Of a stretch of 64,000 nt of DNA, positions 36,989 through 46,280 are shown in pieces. The position numbers and the translations under genes are program-made. Below the pieces are notes generated by a model. That model saw only the letters and a program-made list of their open reading frames with translations. It was not told the origin of the DNA and did no database searches. The stretch spans positions 62,001 to 126,000 of the forward strand of contig NZ_FOPV01000007.1 of the NCBI RefSeq assembly GCF_900113575.1. Reading direction: 5' to 3'. Each line of letters opens with the position of its first letter. Positions within the stretch are counted from its first letter, which is position 1. Origin of the DNA: Nitrosospira sp. Nsp14. GTDB lineage: Bacteria; Pseudomonadota; Gammaproteobacteria; Burkholderiales; Nitrosomonadaceae.

Positions 36989-38611
36989 TCAGGCCTCGCG
37001 TGACTGATCGGCCGGTGCCTCATCGGGAGCAACCGGCGGTGCCTTACGCCTTATTTCACGCAACAGCAAGGGTGTTTCCATCCTGCGCTTGGCCGGCCTG
37101 CCGCTATCTTCGATTCTGTTGGATTGCCCGTTCAAGGCTGTACCGTCGCTACCGTTCGCATGCAAGTGATAGGCCTTGATCAGCAGCGAGAGGCCTATCC
37201 AGCCGGAGATCAGCACAAAAGGAATCACCATTAGCAACGGATGGAGGAGGGCGGCCGCAGCCAGCGCCAGCAGCACTCCGCCGCCAAACAACATGATTTT
37301 TGACTCGGCCGCACCAAGTACAAGCTTGCTGGTAATCGCGGCGCCAACTGTATTTCCTACCCGGATTGCGCCCGCCGTCAGCCGGCTGGCGCTTCCGCTT
37401 CGCGGTTGGCGCAGCCCCTTGCGCGCAGGCAGCGCCGGCTTGGTCGAACTGGGCTTTGTAACCGGACGTACGCGGTTTTTTTCGCTGAGTACGATCTCGG
37501 TCGCATTGTCCAGGTCCTGGAGGTACATCTGCTCCATTTCGTCCCCAAACTCCAGGTTTTCCACTGCGACATCCAGCTCCCAGTTCCCGATCCAGCTCGC
37601 CAGATTGAGATTGCTGGAGCCGACACGCGACCAGCGCCCGTCCGCAACCGCGGTCTTCGCATGAAGCATCGATCCGTTCCACTCAAATACACGCACCCCG
37701 GCTTCAAGCAACGGCCGGTAGCCTGCGCGCGAAACGGGCCGCAAAAATTTGAGATCCCCGCTCGAACCCGGGACCAGCAGCCGCACGTCCACACCATCCA
37801 TGGCCGCGCCTCGCAACGCTTGTACGTAACTGGTGGTGCCGACGAAGTATGCATCGGTGAGCCACAACGTTTTTTGCGCCAGCACCGCAATCAACTGTTC
37901 CAGCCGGTATAGTCCTGCGGTTGCGGCGCTGTCCCCCAGTACTCTTATATCTACTGCGCCTACTACCGGGAGGGCATCCCGCGTCGGTATCTCGTTTGCA
38001 GGCAACTCCGGCCCCGTCTCCACCCAGGCGCGCGAAAAGGACTGCACGATGTCGGCAACCACTGGGCCGCGTATTTCGACACCGGTATCACGCCAGGGAG
38101 GAATACTCTTTTCCGGGTAGCCTGTCCACATCCGCCCGACGCATAGCCCGCTGACATACGCCACGCTGCCGTCCACGCACAGTGACTTCCGGTGCAGCCG
38201 GCTCAACCACCCTAACGGACTGTCGAAACGCGGCGGATTAAAGCAGCGGACGTCGACGCCGCCCTCCTGCATGCGCCGCCAGTAGGCGTTGCCGGTTTCC
38301 GTGAGGCCGCCCATCCAGTCGTAAAGCAACCTGACCGGTATGCCTTCCTTTGCCTTGGCGATAAGCGCATCGGCGAACCGCACGCCGATGTCGTCATCGC
38401 GAATAATATAGTTTTCAAAATGAATCGTTTTTTTTGCGCCGTCGATCGCTTCCAGCCATGCAGGGTAATTCTCGTCTGCGTCTCGGAGAAGGCGGACGCG
38501 GTTGCCGTGAACAAGCGGCGCGCCGGCTGCCCGCGAGAAGGCCTGGGCTGCCAGAACGCGCGGCGTGGACGTTGCTTCGCGAGGGGATTCGTTCAGCTTT
38601 GCGTTGGCCAT
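36989..38611 (-). CDS. Cardiolipin synthase-like phospholipase D protein
   Basis: A 540-residue protein with two HKD motifs: H140/K142/D147 ('HRKSLCVDG') and H317/K319/D324 ('HAKTAVADG'). The arrangement is that of bacterial cardiolipin synthases, which join two phosphatidylglycerols. Instead of the usual N-terminal membrane helices, the hydrophobic hairpin is near the C-terminus (about 445-490), after an Arg/Lys-rich linker, and a charged tail follows. This resembles ClsB-like enzymes more than ClsA. It is transcribed alone or with the next gene upstream. Confidence 0.87.
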   Translation of the reverse strand: MANAKLNESPREATSTPRVLAAQAFSRAAGAPLVHGNRVRLLRDADENYPAWLEAIDGAKKTIHFENYIIRDDDIGVRFADALIAKAKEGIPVRLLYDWMGGLTETGNAYWRRMQEGGVDVRCFNPPRFDSPLGWLSRLHRKSLCVDGSVAYVSGLCVGRMWTGYPEKSIPPWRDTGVEIRGPVVADIVQSFSRAWVETGPELPANEIPTRDALPVVGAVDIRVLGDSAATAGLYRLEQLIAVLAQKTLWLTDAYFVGTTSYVQALRGAAMDGVDVRLLVPGSSGDLKFLRPVSRAGYRPLLEAGVRVFEWNGSMLHAKTAVADGRWSRVGSSNLNLASWIGNWELDVAVENLEFGDEMEQMYLQDLDNATEIVLSEKNRVRPVTKPSSTKPALPARKGLRQPRSGSASRLTAGAIRVGNTVGAAITSKLVLGAAESKIMLFGGGVLLALAAAALLHPLLMVIPFVLISGWIGLSLLIKAYHLHANGSDGTALNGQSNRIEDSGRPAKRRMETPLLLREIRRKAPPVAPDEAPADQSREA

Positions 38612-38696
38612 GCGCCTGTGCTATAGCTCATGTGTTGCGGGCACATATGATGATTGTATGGTGGGTCGATCATGAGGTTGGCCACGTCTCGCTCCG

Positions 38697-39011
38697 TCAA
38701 TCGCTCACCTCTTCGCCAAATTTGAAGTCGACATAGCAACGCATCGCCGCAACCAGGGGCGTGAGTCCTTTTTGCCGGTTCCGGCCGGACCTCATGTAGG
38801 CGACGCAATTCTCCGAGCCGGCTTCGAGGCTGTGGCCCAGGTTTATCCCTTCCCTTTCTATGATGGGCCCACCTTGGGACCAGTTAATCGACGGTTTCCA
38901 GGGCATATGGTCGACGAGACAGTGAGCATCCACGACATGCACCTCTATCACACCGTTGGCTTTGGCCACCCAGTAATCGAGCAGCTCATCCTTGAGCTCA
39001 GATACTTTCAT
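38697..39011 (-). CDS. DUF2591-like small protein
   Basis: A 104-residue protein beginning 'MKVSELKDELLDYWVAKA' and containing 'PWKPSINWSQGGPIIERE' and 'GLTPLVAAMRCYVDFKFG'. These features match DUF2591 proteins, known mostly from phages and prophages (NinX-like). CGGAGA precedes the ATG. No other phage gene is nearby, so it is an isolated relic of transfer or a domesticated gene. Confidence 0.8.
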   Translation of the reverse strand: MKVSELKDELLDYWVAKANGVIEVHVVDAHCLVDHMPWKPSINWSQGGPIIEREGINLGHSLEAGSENCVAYMRSGRNRQKGLTPLVAAMRCYVDFKFGEEVSD

Positions 39012-39041
39012 GAGTTCTCCGTGTCAACGTTTCCGGCACAG

Positions 39042-39890
39042 TCATAGCTGGCCGGTTTCCAAGGTATTGCACCGCATCAGCTTGCCACTTTTGAGGCCAC
39101 GTGTAAACCAGCCCACCCGCTGTGCGCCGGTTCCATGGGTAAAGGTTTCGGGCACAACCGTGCCCTGAGTCTTGCGCTGCAGTGAGTCATCCCCGATTTG
39201 AGCGGCCGCGTTCAGGGCTTCGTCAATGTCGCCTTGCTCCAGCCATCCCTTCGATTTCTGTGAGTGAAAGGCCCAGACTCCGGCGAGGCAATCCGCCTGC
39301 AATTCAACCCGAACCGACAAGGAATTGGCCTCGGCCTGCGATGCGCGGCCGCGGAGGCGATTTACACGGTCTGAAATGCCCAGAAGATTCTGGACATGGT
39401 GACCAACCTCATGCGAGATCACGTAAGCCTGTGCAAAATCCCCGGTAGCGCCAAGGCGGTTCTCCAGCGTGTCGAAGAAATCAAGGTCGATATAAATGCG
39501 CTCATCGTCCGGGCAGTAGAATGGTCCCATCGCGGCGCTGCCGCGACCGCAAGCGGTTACGGTTGCTCCGCGGAAAAGCACCACCTTGGGCGCCCGGTAG
39601 ACTGTGCCCTCATGCTGCATCAGTCCTGCCCACACGTCCTCGGTATCCGCAAGGACTGTCGAAACAAACGCCGCATGCCTGTCGTCGGGCGGCGGAGCTG
39701 GCGCAGGGCCTTGCTCCTGAATTGCACCTCCGCCCGCGAGGAGGCTCAGCATCGTGAGCGGATCGACACCAAACAGCAACCCGCCGATCAGCGCCACGAT
39801 CACGGTGCCAATACCGATGCCGCGTCCGGCAAGCCCCTGGCCTCTTCGATCCTCGACGTTGCTACTCTGACGATGGCGTTCCCATTTCAT
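39042..39890 (-). CDS. ypfJ: Neutral zinc metallopeptidase (YpfJ type)
   Basis: A 282-residue membrane-anchored protein with one transmembrane helix (about residues 24-45) and a zinc-metallopeptidase domain with HExxH at H160-E161-H164 ('SHEVGHHVQN'). Further family hallmarks are 'GRGSAAMGPFYCPDDERIYI' and the C-terminal 'FTHGTGAQRVGWFTRGL'. Length is typical. The substrate is unknown. Confidence 0.9.
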   Translation of the reverse strand: MKWERHRQSSNVEDRRGQGLAGRGIGIGTVIVALIGGLLFGVDPLTMLSLLAGGGAIQEQGPAPAPPPDDRHAAFVSTVLADTEDVWAGLMQHEGTVYRAPKVVLFRGATVTACGRGSAAMGPFYCPDDERIYIDLDFFDTLENRLGATGDFAQAYVISHEVGHHVQNLLGISDRVNRLRGRASQAEANSLSVRVELQADCLAGVWAFHSQKSKGWLEQGDIDEALNAAAQIGDDSLQRKTQGTVVPETFTHGTGAQRVGWFTRGLKSGKLMRCNTLETGQL

Positions 39891-40261
39891 GCCAAGTTCC
39901 CGAGTCGTATAAGTTCGGGCATGCCGTCCCCATGCCGGACCGGGCGGTGCCAGGCAGGCGCCGGTCGTGGTCAGGCATGTTATGTGCGGCTTCCCTACAA
40001 AAAATAAGGCAATGTGTGCAAATTATAGTTCCACCTTTACCATAACCCGCACATGGTTGGGATAAATAATGTTTTGGTGGCCTATCGCCGTATTCAGTGG
40101 TACAGGTGTCTCGGTCTGTTTTTAATTTTGCGATGCGTTATTATATGCAGTTGTTCTTCGGTCTCATGGCGTCATGAGCGGTGTCGGCGCCGGCTGCGAG
40201 TGAGGGGCGTGAGAGGTTATTGCGCCGATTTGCGCGTTTATTGTTAACCTGTGGAGGGGGA
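39891..40261. other. Gene-free intergenic region
   Basis: About 370 bp between the metallopeptidase (minus) and a small lipoprotein (plus); it should hold divergent promoters. A frame starting at 40181 belongs to the lipoprotein reading frame but lacks signal character. Nothing else was seen. Confidence 0.3.
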
Positions 40262-40435
40262 ATGAAAAAATTGATCCGGGTTGGAATATTGTTGCTTGCG
40301 ACTCCGGGATTGTCGGGATGCTGGCTGCTGGCAGTGGGTGGAGCCGGTGCATACGGTGGCTACAAGATGAAAGAAGAAGGCTACACGCTGCAGAATCCAG
40401 TAAAAAAGGAAGCGCCTGCCGAGTCATCTAAATAG
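40262..40435 (+). CDS. Small lipoprotein
   Basis: A 57-residue protein from the ATG at 40262, with GGAGGGGG just upstream. A lipoprotein signal peptide ends in the lipobox 'LSGC', so the mature protein is about 38 residues with a Gly-rich start ('AVGGAGAYGGYKMKEEGY'). Similar short Gly-rich lipoproteins are widespread; function unknown. The start 81 bp upstream would bury the signal peptide and is rejected. Confidence 0.65.
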   Translation: MKKLIRVGILLLATPGLSGCWLLAVGGAGAYGGYKMKEEGYTLQNPVKKEAPAESSK

Positions 40436-40511
40436 GATCGGGCAGTCAGTGGAGGGCGGAACGGGTAGAACAACGAGGTTCCCGTGCGGGCGAAAGCCGC
40501 GCGGAAATCCC

Positions 40512-43500
40512 CTATCGGCCTGCCGGACGCAACTTCCACGTCGCCACCCATCTTTCAAACTCGCTTAAGGTCATTGGCCAGGCATAGAGATAGCCCTGGC
40601 CTTCCTTGCATAAGACGCCTTGGAGAAACGCCGCCTGCGCTTCAGTCTCCACTCCCTCGGCGATTATCCGGAAGCCAAGGCTGATCCCCATTGCGACAAT
40701 GGCGGCTGCGATGGCTTCAGCATCTGTGTTCCCCGGAAGGTCATGTACAAACGATTGGTCGATCTTCAACCGGTCAACCGTGAACTGCCGCAGATAGGAG
40801 AGGCTTGAATAGCCGGTGCCGAAATCGTCGATTGCGACTTTTACCCCAAGCGATGCCAGCTGCCGCAATTTTTCCAAAGCCGGCTCCACCCCTTGCATTA
40901 CCACGCTTTCAGTAAGCTCCAGTTCCAGTCTATCAGGTGACAGCCCCGATTTCTCGAGCGTGCGCTTGACGACATCCACAAAGTCAGCCTGGCGGAACTG
41001 GACCGCCGAGACATTCACCGAGATGCACACATCGAGCACGCCACGGTCGCGCCAATTCCGGGCCTGCTCGCAGGCGTGGTACAGCGCCCACTCGCCAATT
41101 CCCAGGATCATTCCGCTATCTTCCGCCACGGGGATGAAGCGCTGGGGGGAGATCAGTCCTTGCGTTGCATGCCGCCACCGCAGAAGGACTTCCGCGCCAA
41201 TGACGTTTCCCGTCTCAAGCTCGATCTGCGGCTGGTATACCAGAAACATTTCGCCGCGTTCCACCGCCCCGCGAAGATCGCGTTCCAGGCTGAGCCGTTC
41301 AAGCGCCCGCGCAGTCATGTCCTCGGAATAGAACTGGTACCGGTTACGGCCTGACTGCTTGGCGGTATACATGGAAGCGTCGGCATTGCGAATGAGGATG
41401 CCGGGGTCGGAACCATTATCGGGATAGATGCAGATGCCGATGCTCGCGGTCACCGAAAGCTCATGATCCTCGATATGGTAAGGCCGGGACAGCGTGAAAA
41501 TAATCTTCTCCGCAACGCGCGCCGCGTCTTCAGCTGTCTCGATTTCGCCGAGGAGAACGACAAACTCGTCGCCGCCCACCCGGCTCACCGTATCGACGCT
41601 GCGAATGGCCGCCTGCATGCGTTCAGCAACTTGCTGAAGCAAACGGTCGCCCACCTCATGCCCGAGCGAATCATTGATCGGCTTGAACCGGTCCAGGTCC
41701 ACGAACAGCACCGCGATGCGTCCCAGTACGCGCGCGGCCCGTTTTATCGCCACTTTCATGCGATCGGCCAGCAGCGCGCGGTTGGGAAGCCCGGTGAGCG
41801 CATCGTAGTGGGCAAGATTCAGGATGCGCCGCTCGGCTGCCTTGCGCTCGGTAATATCGCGCGCAATCACGATGAATCGGGGCGCCAGCCCGGGGTCGGC
41901 GTCCTTGCGCGAAACCGAAAGCTCGTACCAGAATGTTCCCTGCCGTAGTTGCAGCTCCAACTGCTTCCCGGACGAGAGACCCTGCTCGTTGGCTTCACGC
42001 AACGCCGATACGATTACCTCGGCTGCGCTTGGGGAAAGAACATCGGAGATATTTTTCCCCAGCAGGTCTTCGCTGTGAAAGGTCGGTAAACCTGTGTGTG
42101 CGGAATGGTATGCGTGGCAACGCCCTTCCAGATCCAGCTCGAACAGTAAATCGGGGATGGCGTCCAGCGTGGCCTGGAGCTGGCTCCGCGCCGCCAGAAT
42201 TTCCGTTTTCTGGTTTTCCTGATCGGTAATGTCCCTGATCATGGCGACAAAATATTGGACCTCGCCATCTTCCCGACGCACACATTTGACGTCGACATTG
42301 GCTGTGACAATCGACCCATCCTTGCGGATGAACCGCTTGTTCATCTCATAACCGTTGGAGTCGCCATGCATCAGGTGATCAAACTCGGCAAGGTCCTTAC
42401 CCACGTCTTCCGGATGGGTCATCTCCGGCCAATTTTTGGCTGCGAGTTCTTCGCGGGAATAACCGAGAATCTGGCACAGCTGGTTATTGAAGCGCAGCCA
42501 GCGCTTGTTGTCGGGCGAGGTGATCGCCATGCCGATGAAAGGCAGCTCATAGAAGTATTTGAGGAGACGGTCCTGCTCGGCAGTGTGAATCGCCAGTGCC
42601 AGCTGATGGGCACGCCGTTGCTGGCGCCACAGCCGCAGCAATACCACGCTAACCGCTGCAATGGCGAGCAACACCACCATGCTAACCCAGAGCACCAGGG
42701 TCCATAACTGCGTGAGTACTTCGCGCTGGTCAATTTTGGCGATCAGGTGCCAGCTGGAGCCGGCGATCGGCCGATAGGCCGCCAGCACCTGTTCGCCACG
42801 ATAATCGAGTCCGCGAGTCTCACCCCGGGCGGATTGACGGGCGTCAATCGCCCCTGTCAAGTCCCTGCGGGTGGTCAGCTCGATTTCTCCCGGCGCGGAA
42901 TCATTCTTCAGGTGCCGTCTGCGGTTGAGATAAATGAAGGTGTGGTCTTCCTGGCGTATCAGCAGGATTTCCGCGCTTGCACTGCTCCCGGGCCACTTCT
43001 CTACCAGCGGCAACAGAAATTTGCCGAGATTCGCGCGCAAAACCACGAGAGCAACCGTTTCCCGGCTCGGCGCGTCCAAAATCAGCGGCACGACGATATC
43101 CAGCCAGGCGCCGCCGTTTATATCCAGAAACAGGTCGCTGCTCTGCATACCGCCCGAGCGCAACGCCGCAGCCAACAGCGTTTTGCTGACCTCCGGCGAA
43201 TCATGCTGCACGCCCAACGCCAGTATGATCTCGCCTTTCGTGTCCAGGAGCTGCACAGACTCGTAGCTATAGGCTTTCATGATGGCCTCCAGCCGGTTGC
43301 GCATGAGCTGCCGGTGACGCTCATCATTGGTCTGTTTCAGACTGCCGACCCGTTCGACGAACGCCTGGCTGGCCGCAAGCGCCTCTGCGTCTCCCTGGCG
43401 TTCCGCTAGCCAGAGTTCGATCTGCTCCGCCTTGAGGTCTGCGATGGTGTGAAGATCATCATACATTTTTCGTTCGATCTCCGGTCCATACACCTTGATA

Positions 43501-43811
43501 ATGCCAACGCCCACCAGGGGTGCGACCATCGACAGGGAGACAAACATCAGCATCAGACGGTTCAGCTGGAAGCGGAGTGAATCGGGAGACGGTATGGAAG
43601 GGGGGACGAGGGTATCTCGCGCGAACCTGAGCAGGGCATAAAAAACGCAACTGCTCGCGGCGACGAGAACGAGGTCCTTTATGAGAGAGGCCTGGCTCCG
43701 CAATGCGGGATCATCCAGTGTAATCGAGATCACGTAGCCCGCAACTGCCATCCACAGCGTGGAGAAGACAGCGTAGAGCAAGACAAGAAGCCAGACGGGA
43801 CGACTCAACAT
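40512..43811 (-). CDS. Membrane sensor with Cache-like, PAS-PAS, GGDEF and EAL domains
   Basis: A protein of about 1099 residues that can make and break c-di-GMP. Two N-terminal transmembrane helices and a third near 90-110 precede a Cache-like periplasmic sensor (about 115-370), then a helix near 372-398, two PAS domains (about 418-535 and 545-660), a GGDEF domain and an EAL domain. In numbering from an in-frame TTG 15 bp upstream, the active site is intact (GGDEF at 751-755) with an RxxD inhibitory site (742-745). The EAL signature reads E-V-L at 879-881, with 'DDFGTGYSSLSYL' intact, so phosphodiesterase activity is plausible. The preferred start is the ATG at 43811. It is the only complete c-di-GMP enzyme in the window and a candidate input to PelD. 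Confidence 0.92.
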   Translation of the reverse strand: MLSRPVWLLVLLYAVFSTLWMAVAGYVISITLDDPALRSQASLIKDLVLVAASSCVFYALLRFARDTLVPPSIPSPDSLRFQLNRLMLMFVSLSMVAPLVGVGIIKVYGPEIERKMYDDLHTIADLKAEQIELWLAERQGDAEALAASQAFVERVGSLKQTNDERHRQLMRNRLEAIMKAYSYESVQLLDTKGEIILALGVQHDSPEVSKTLLAAALRSGGMQSSDLFLDINGGAWLDIVVPLILDAPSRETVALVVLRANLGKFLLPLVEKWPGSSASAEILLIRQEDHTFIYLNRRRHLKNDSAPGEIELTTRRDLTGAIDARQSARGETRGLDYRGEQVLAAYRPIAGSSWHLIAKIDQREVLTQLWTLVLWVSMVVLLAIAAVSVVLLRLWRQQRRAHQLALAIHTAEQDRLLKYFYELPFIGMAITSPDNKRWLRFNNQLCQILGYSREELAAKNWPEMTHPEDVGKDLAEFDHLMHGDSNGYEMNKRFIRKDGSIVTANVDVKCVRREDGEVQYFVAMIRDITDQENQKTEILAARSQLQATLDAIPDLLFELDLEGRCHAYHSAHTGLPTFHSEDLLGKNISDVLSPSAAEVIVSALREANEQGLSSGKQLELQLRQGTFWYELSVSRKDADPGLAPRFIVIARDITERKAAERRILNLAHYDALTGLPNRALLADRMKVAIKRAARVLGRIAVLFVDLDRFKPINDSLGHEVGDRLLQQVAERMQAAIRSVDTVSRVGGDEFVVLLGEIETAEDAARVAEKIIFTLSRPYHIEDHELSVTASIGICIYPDNGSDPGILIRNADASMYTAKQSGRNRYQFYSEDMTARALERLSLERDLRGAVERGEMFLVYQPQIELETGNVIGAEVLLRWRHATQGLISPQRFIPVAEDSGMILGIGEWALYHACEQARNWRDRGVLDVCISVNVSAVQFRQADFVDVVKRTLEKSGLSPDRLELELTESVVMQGVEPALEKLRQLASLGVKVAIDDFGTGYSSLSYLRQFTVDRLKIDQSFVHDLPGNTDAEAIAAAIVAMGISLGFRIIAEGVETEAQAAFLQGVLCKEGQGYLYAWPMTLSEFERWVATWKLRPAGR

Positions 43812-44175
43812 GTTACAGCCGAGCAAGGTAAAATTATCATTATCAAAAATTTGAAGCCGATCTTGCTCTGCAGAACGAAAATTCCCTCTTTAACGGGTGA
43901 TCCGGACAACACTTGACCGTCCGCGGCAACAAATGGCAAGCCTCAGGCATTAAAGTTGAGCATGCGGGACCATCGCTGTCTGTATGATTGATAACACTTC
44001 ATATTTCGACGGTGCGCTGATTTGAAGCGCGCGGTCTCTACCAACCCTGCCCACCTGGTTCCGCAAATCGTGAGTCACCTTATGCCCGCCATGGTCTTAT
44101 ACTATTGCAACTCTCGACCATCGGCGAGCAGAAGACTCTCATTCACCCGCTTATGACAATTTATGGAGGTATCCC
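43812..44175. other. Gene-free divergent promoter region
   Basis: About 360 bp between the GGDEF/EAL gene (minus) and an exported protein gene (plus). An AT-rich patch lies at 43830-43850. No small gene or hairpin was convincing. Confidence 0.3.
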
Positions 44176-45054
44176 ATGAAAACCCGTTGTGCCCCCGTCC
44201 TTGCACGCGTTTTCCCCGTTCTGCTTACGTCCTTTCTCGCATTCGAAGCATCAGCGCAGGATGCCTGCCATAACATCCTCACGGCGGGGTTCTACACAGA
44301 GTACGCCAAGAGCGATGCAAAGGTTAGAGACCGTTCGCTTTATGCGGAACTATGCTCGTTGAACTATGAGCAAGCGCAAGCCGCCATCAAAAGTGCGCGT
44401 GCGTCCGGCGATGACGGGACCCTGGGCCTGTCGTTCGGGCTTTTCGCGCTGGATGACGATGGTGTCAACGAAGGGTTAAACTCACGGGGTGGCCCGTCAC
44501 AGGCCACCCTCAGCGAAGGCAGGTTCAGCCAGTGGAAGGCTGGATATTGTTCGAAAAATTCGGGAGTGGAATCCTCCCAGGCTGCCGAGTTTTTAATTCA
44601 GACCGCAATCCCGGGGAAAGCCTCGGGAAATGGGGTCGCAGCGAGGGCGGCAGAGGCGTGGTCCAGTTGCATGAAGAAGCGCGAAGGACTGACGTGCTGG
44701 GCTTCACCGCGCACCCCCCAGGGCGAAGAGTTTGTGCTGAACGTCAACTGGACAAAGAACGGTCCCAAGGAATCCCAGTCGCAGCCCGAGGTGCAGTATT
44801 CGTATCTCACCCGAGGGGGGCAATCGAAATTCGAGGGTGCACCAGCTCAACGAGTTTTACCAGCGGGACATAAGTTGGTTGCAGGCACGTCCCAGATTGC
44901 GATCACGCGACCCACGGATAAAGGATTGTTTGCCAGTCTTAAGGTAAACCATGCGGGAACGGAACAGAGCTGCAAGGTGTTTATACCCGGAGATTCCGAT
45001 TTTACCCTGTCGGCGCCCTTCGTTAATCGGATGAATTTGAAGTATCCAGGTTAA
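44176..45054 (+). CDS. Exported hypothetical protein
   Basis: A 292-residue protein with a signal peptide (about 1-27, ending 'ASAQ'). The mature part has six or more cysteines ('DACHN', 'AELCSLNY', 'AGYCSKN', 'SSCMKKREGLTCW', 'QSCKVF'), consistent with periplasmic disulfides. The C-terminal half looks beta-rich. TGGAGG lies 9 bp before the ATG. No family recognised. It is followed directly by the 152-bp tandem repeat. Confidence 0.7.
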   Translation: MKTRCAPVLARVFPVLLTSFLAFEASAQDACHNILTAGFYTEYAKSDAKVRDRSLYAELCSLNYEQAQAAIKSARASGDDGTLGLSFGLFALDDDGVNEGLNSRGGPSQATLSEGRFSQWKAGYCSKNSGVESSQAAEFLIQTAIPGKASGNGVAARAAEAWSSCMKKREGLTCWASPRTPQGEEFVLNVNWTKNGPKESQSQPEVQYSYLTRGGQSKFEGAPAQRVLPAGHKLVAGTSQIAITRPTDKGLFASLKVNHAGTEQSCKVFIPGDSDFTLSAPFVNRMNLKYPG

Positions 45055-45057
45055 GTT

Positions 45058-45560
45058 CTGGCATCCCCGCTCTGCGGGGCCCCTCGGGCTACGCTCCGGG
45101 GCGACCTCGAAGGGGGCCGAGCAGTTTCTTCCGCAGGAAGATGCGACCCCTAGCGGGAGACGTGCACCCTACCGATCATCGATACTGCGGTCTGGCATCC
45201 CCTTCGCTGCCCGATCCCTGCTCTGCGGGGCCCCTCGGGCTACGCTTCGGGGCGCGACCGCGAAGGGGCAGAACAGTTTCTTCGGCAGCAAGATGCGATC
45301 CCGTAGCGGGAGCGGACGCCCTACCCATCATTGATACTGCGATCTGGCATCCCCTTCGCTGCCCGATCCCCGCTCTGCGGGGCCCCTCAGGCTACGCTTC
45401 GGGGCGCGACCGCGAAGGGGCAGAGCAGTTTCTTCCGCAGCAAGATGCGATCCCGTAGCGGGAGCAGACGCCCTACCCATCATTGATACTGCGGTCTGGC
45501 ATCCCCTTCGCTGCCCGATCCCCGCTCTGCGGGGCCCCTCGGGCTATGCTTCGGGGCGCC
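45058..45560. repeat. GC-rich 152-bp tandem repeat array
   Basis: Units starting with CTGGCATCCCC occur at 45058, 45192, 45344 and 45496. The last two intervals are exactly 152 bp; the first is 134 bp because the first unit lacks an internal piece. Each unit holds stems such as CCCCGC-TCT-GCGGGG, GCCCC...GGGGC and TCCCG-TAG-CGGGA. The last, partial unit runs into the 3' end of the HAD hydrolase gene and supplies its stop codon region. Open frames across the array are repeat artefacts. Confidence 0.88.
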
Positions 45561-46275
45561 ACTCCGCCATTATCTGGAGGATATCGTCGAACTGGCTGAT
45601 GCGGTAATGCGGTGCCACGTTCTCAAAAGATTTCGCGCCTTGGTTGGAGTCGATAAAAATGGTTTTGATTCCGAGCAGGGCGGCGCCGTGAATGTCGCGG
45701 AACATATCGTTGCCGATACAAACCACTTCCGCTGGCGTTAGGCCCATTTTGTCCAGCGCCTTGGTGAAAAGCCTTGAATCAGGTTTTCTGTAACCGTAAT
45801 GGCTCGAGATGATGACAGGCTCGAAGTAGCCATCCAGCCCTACGGCGCGAACTTCGGGGATGACGTAGCAGGATTGGGCGTCTGTTACCAACCCCAACCG
45901 GTAGCTGGTCCGTAACGTGTTTAACACCTCTTTTACGCCCGGATATAGTTGCAGCCGGTTGCGCGATATGGCACGGTAAACTTGGGCTAGCACTTTTGCC
46001 AACTGCCCGCGAATGGGCACGAACCTGATCCCTTCCTGCATGAGCAACTCGTTCCATATCGCTTCCACGTCGATTTCCGCATATTCCTCGCCGCTCGCTT
46101 CCCGCTGCTGTCGCATGATCTGGTAATAGCGCTCCCGAACCTCGTCGCGGTGTAGATACACCCCCTGGTAGGTCAGGTAGTGGGCGACGGTGCGGTATAT
46201 TTCATCCTTAGATTCATCCGTTTCAATATCGATCAGCGTCCCGTAGAGATCGAACAGAATTCCCTTTATGGTCAT
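45544..46275 (-). CDS. HAD-superfamily hydrolase
   Basis: A 243-residue phosphatase-like protein with the HAD motifs in order: 'FDLYGTLID' (motif I, DxxxT), 'LVTDAQS' (motif II), K in 'YRKPDSRLF' (motif III) and 'VCIGNDMFRDIHGA' (motif IV). The fold and C1-type cap resemble (S)-2-haloacid dehalogenase and phosphoglycolate-phosphatase-like enzymes; the substrate is unknown. It follows a predicted kinase gene by 5 bp, so the two form an operon. Its last codons overlap the GC-rich tandem repeat, so the original C-terminus may have been altered. Confidence 0.87.
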   Translation of the reverse strand: MTIKGILFDLYGTLIDIETDESKDEIYRTVAHYLTYQGVYLHRDEVRERYYQIMRQQREASGEEYAEIDVEAIWNELLMQEGIRFVPIRGQLAKVLAQVYRAISRNRLQLYPGVKEVLNTLRTSYRLGLVTDAQSCYVIPEVRAVGLDGYFEPVIISSHYGYRKPDSRLFTKALDKMGLTPAEVVCIGNDMFRDIHGAALLGIKTIFIDSNQGAKSFENVAPHYRISQFDDILQIMAEWRPEA

Positions 46276-46280
46276 GTTGA

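Noticed and set aside
38697-39011. Prophage signal from the DUF2591 gene
   Set aside because: No other phage gene, integrase with intact active site or attachment repeat is near; the gene alone does not define a prophage.
45141-45458. 105-codon frame in the tandem repeat
   Set aside because: It only spans the 152-bp DNA repeats; 152 is not a multiple of three, and the frame has no start signal.
45058-45560. CRISPR array
   Set aside because: Units are 152 bp, directly adjacent and similar over the full length, with no short repeat plus unique spacer structure and no cas genes.
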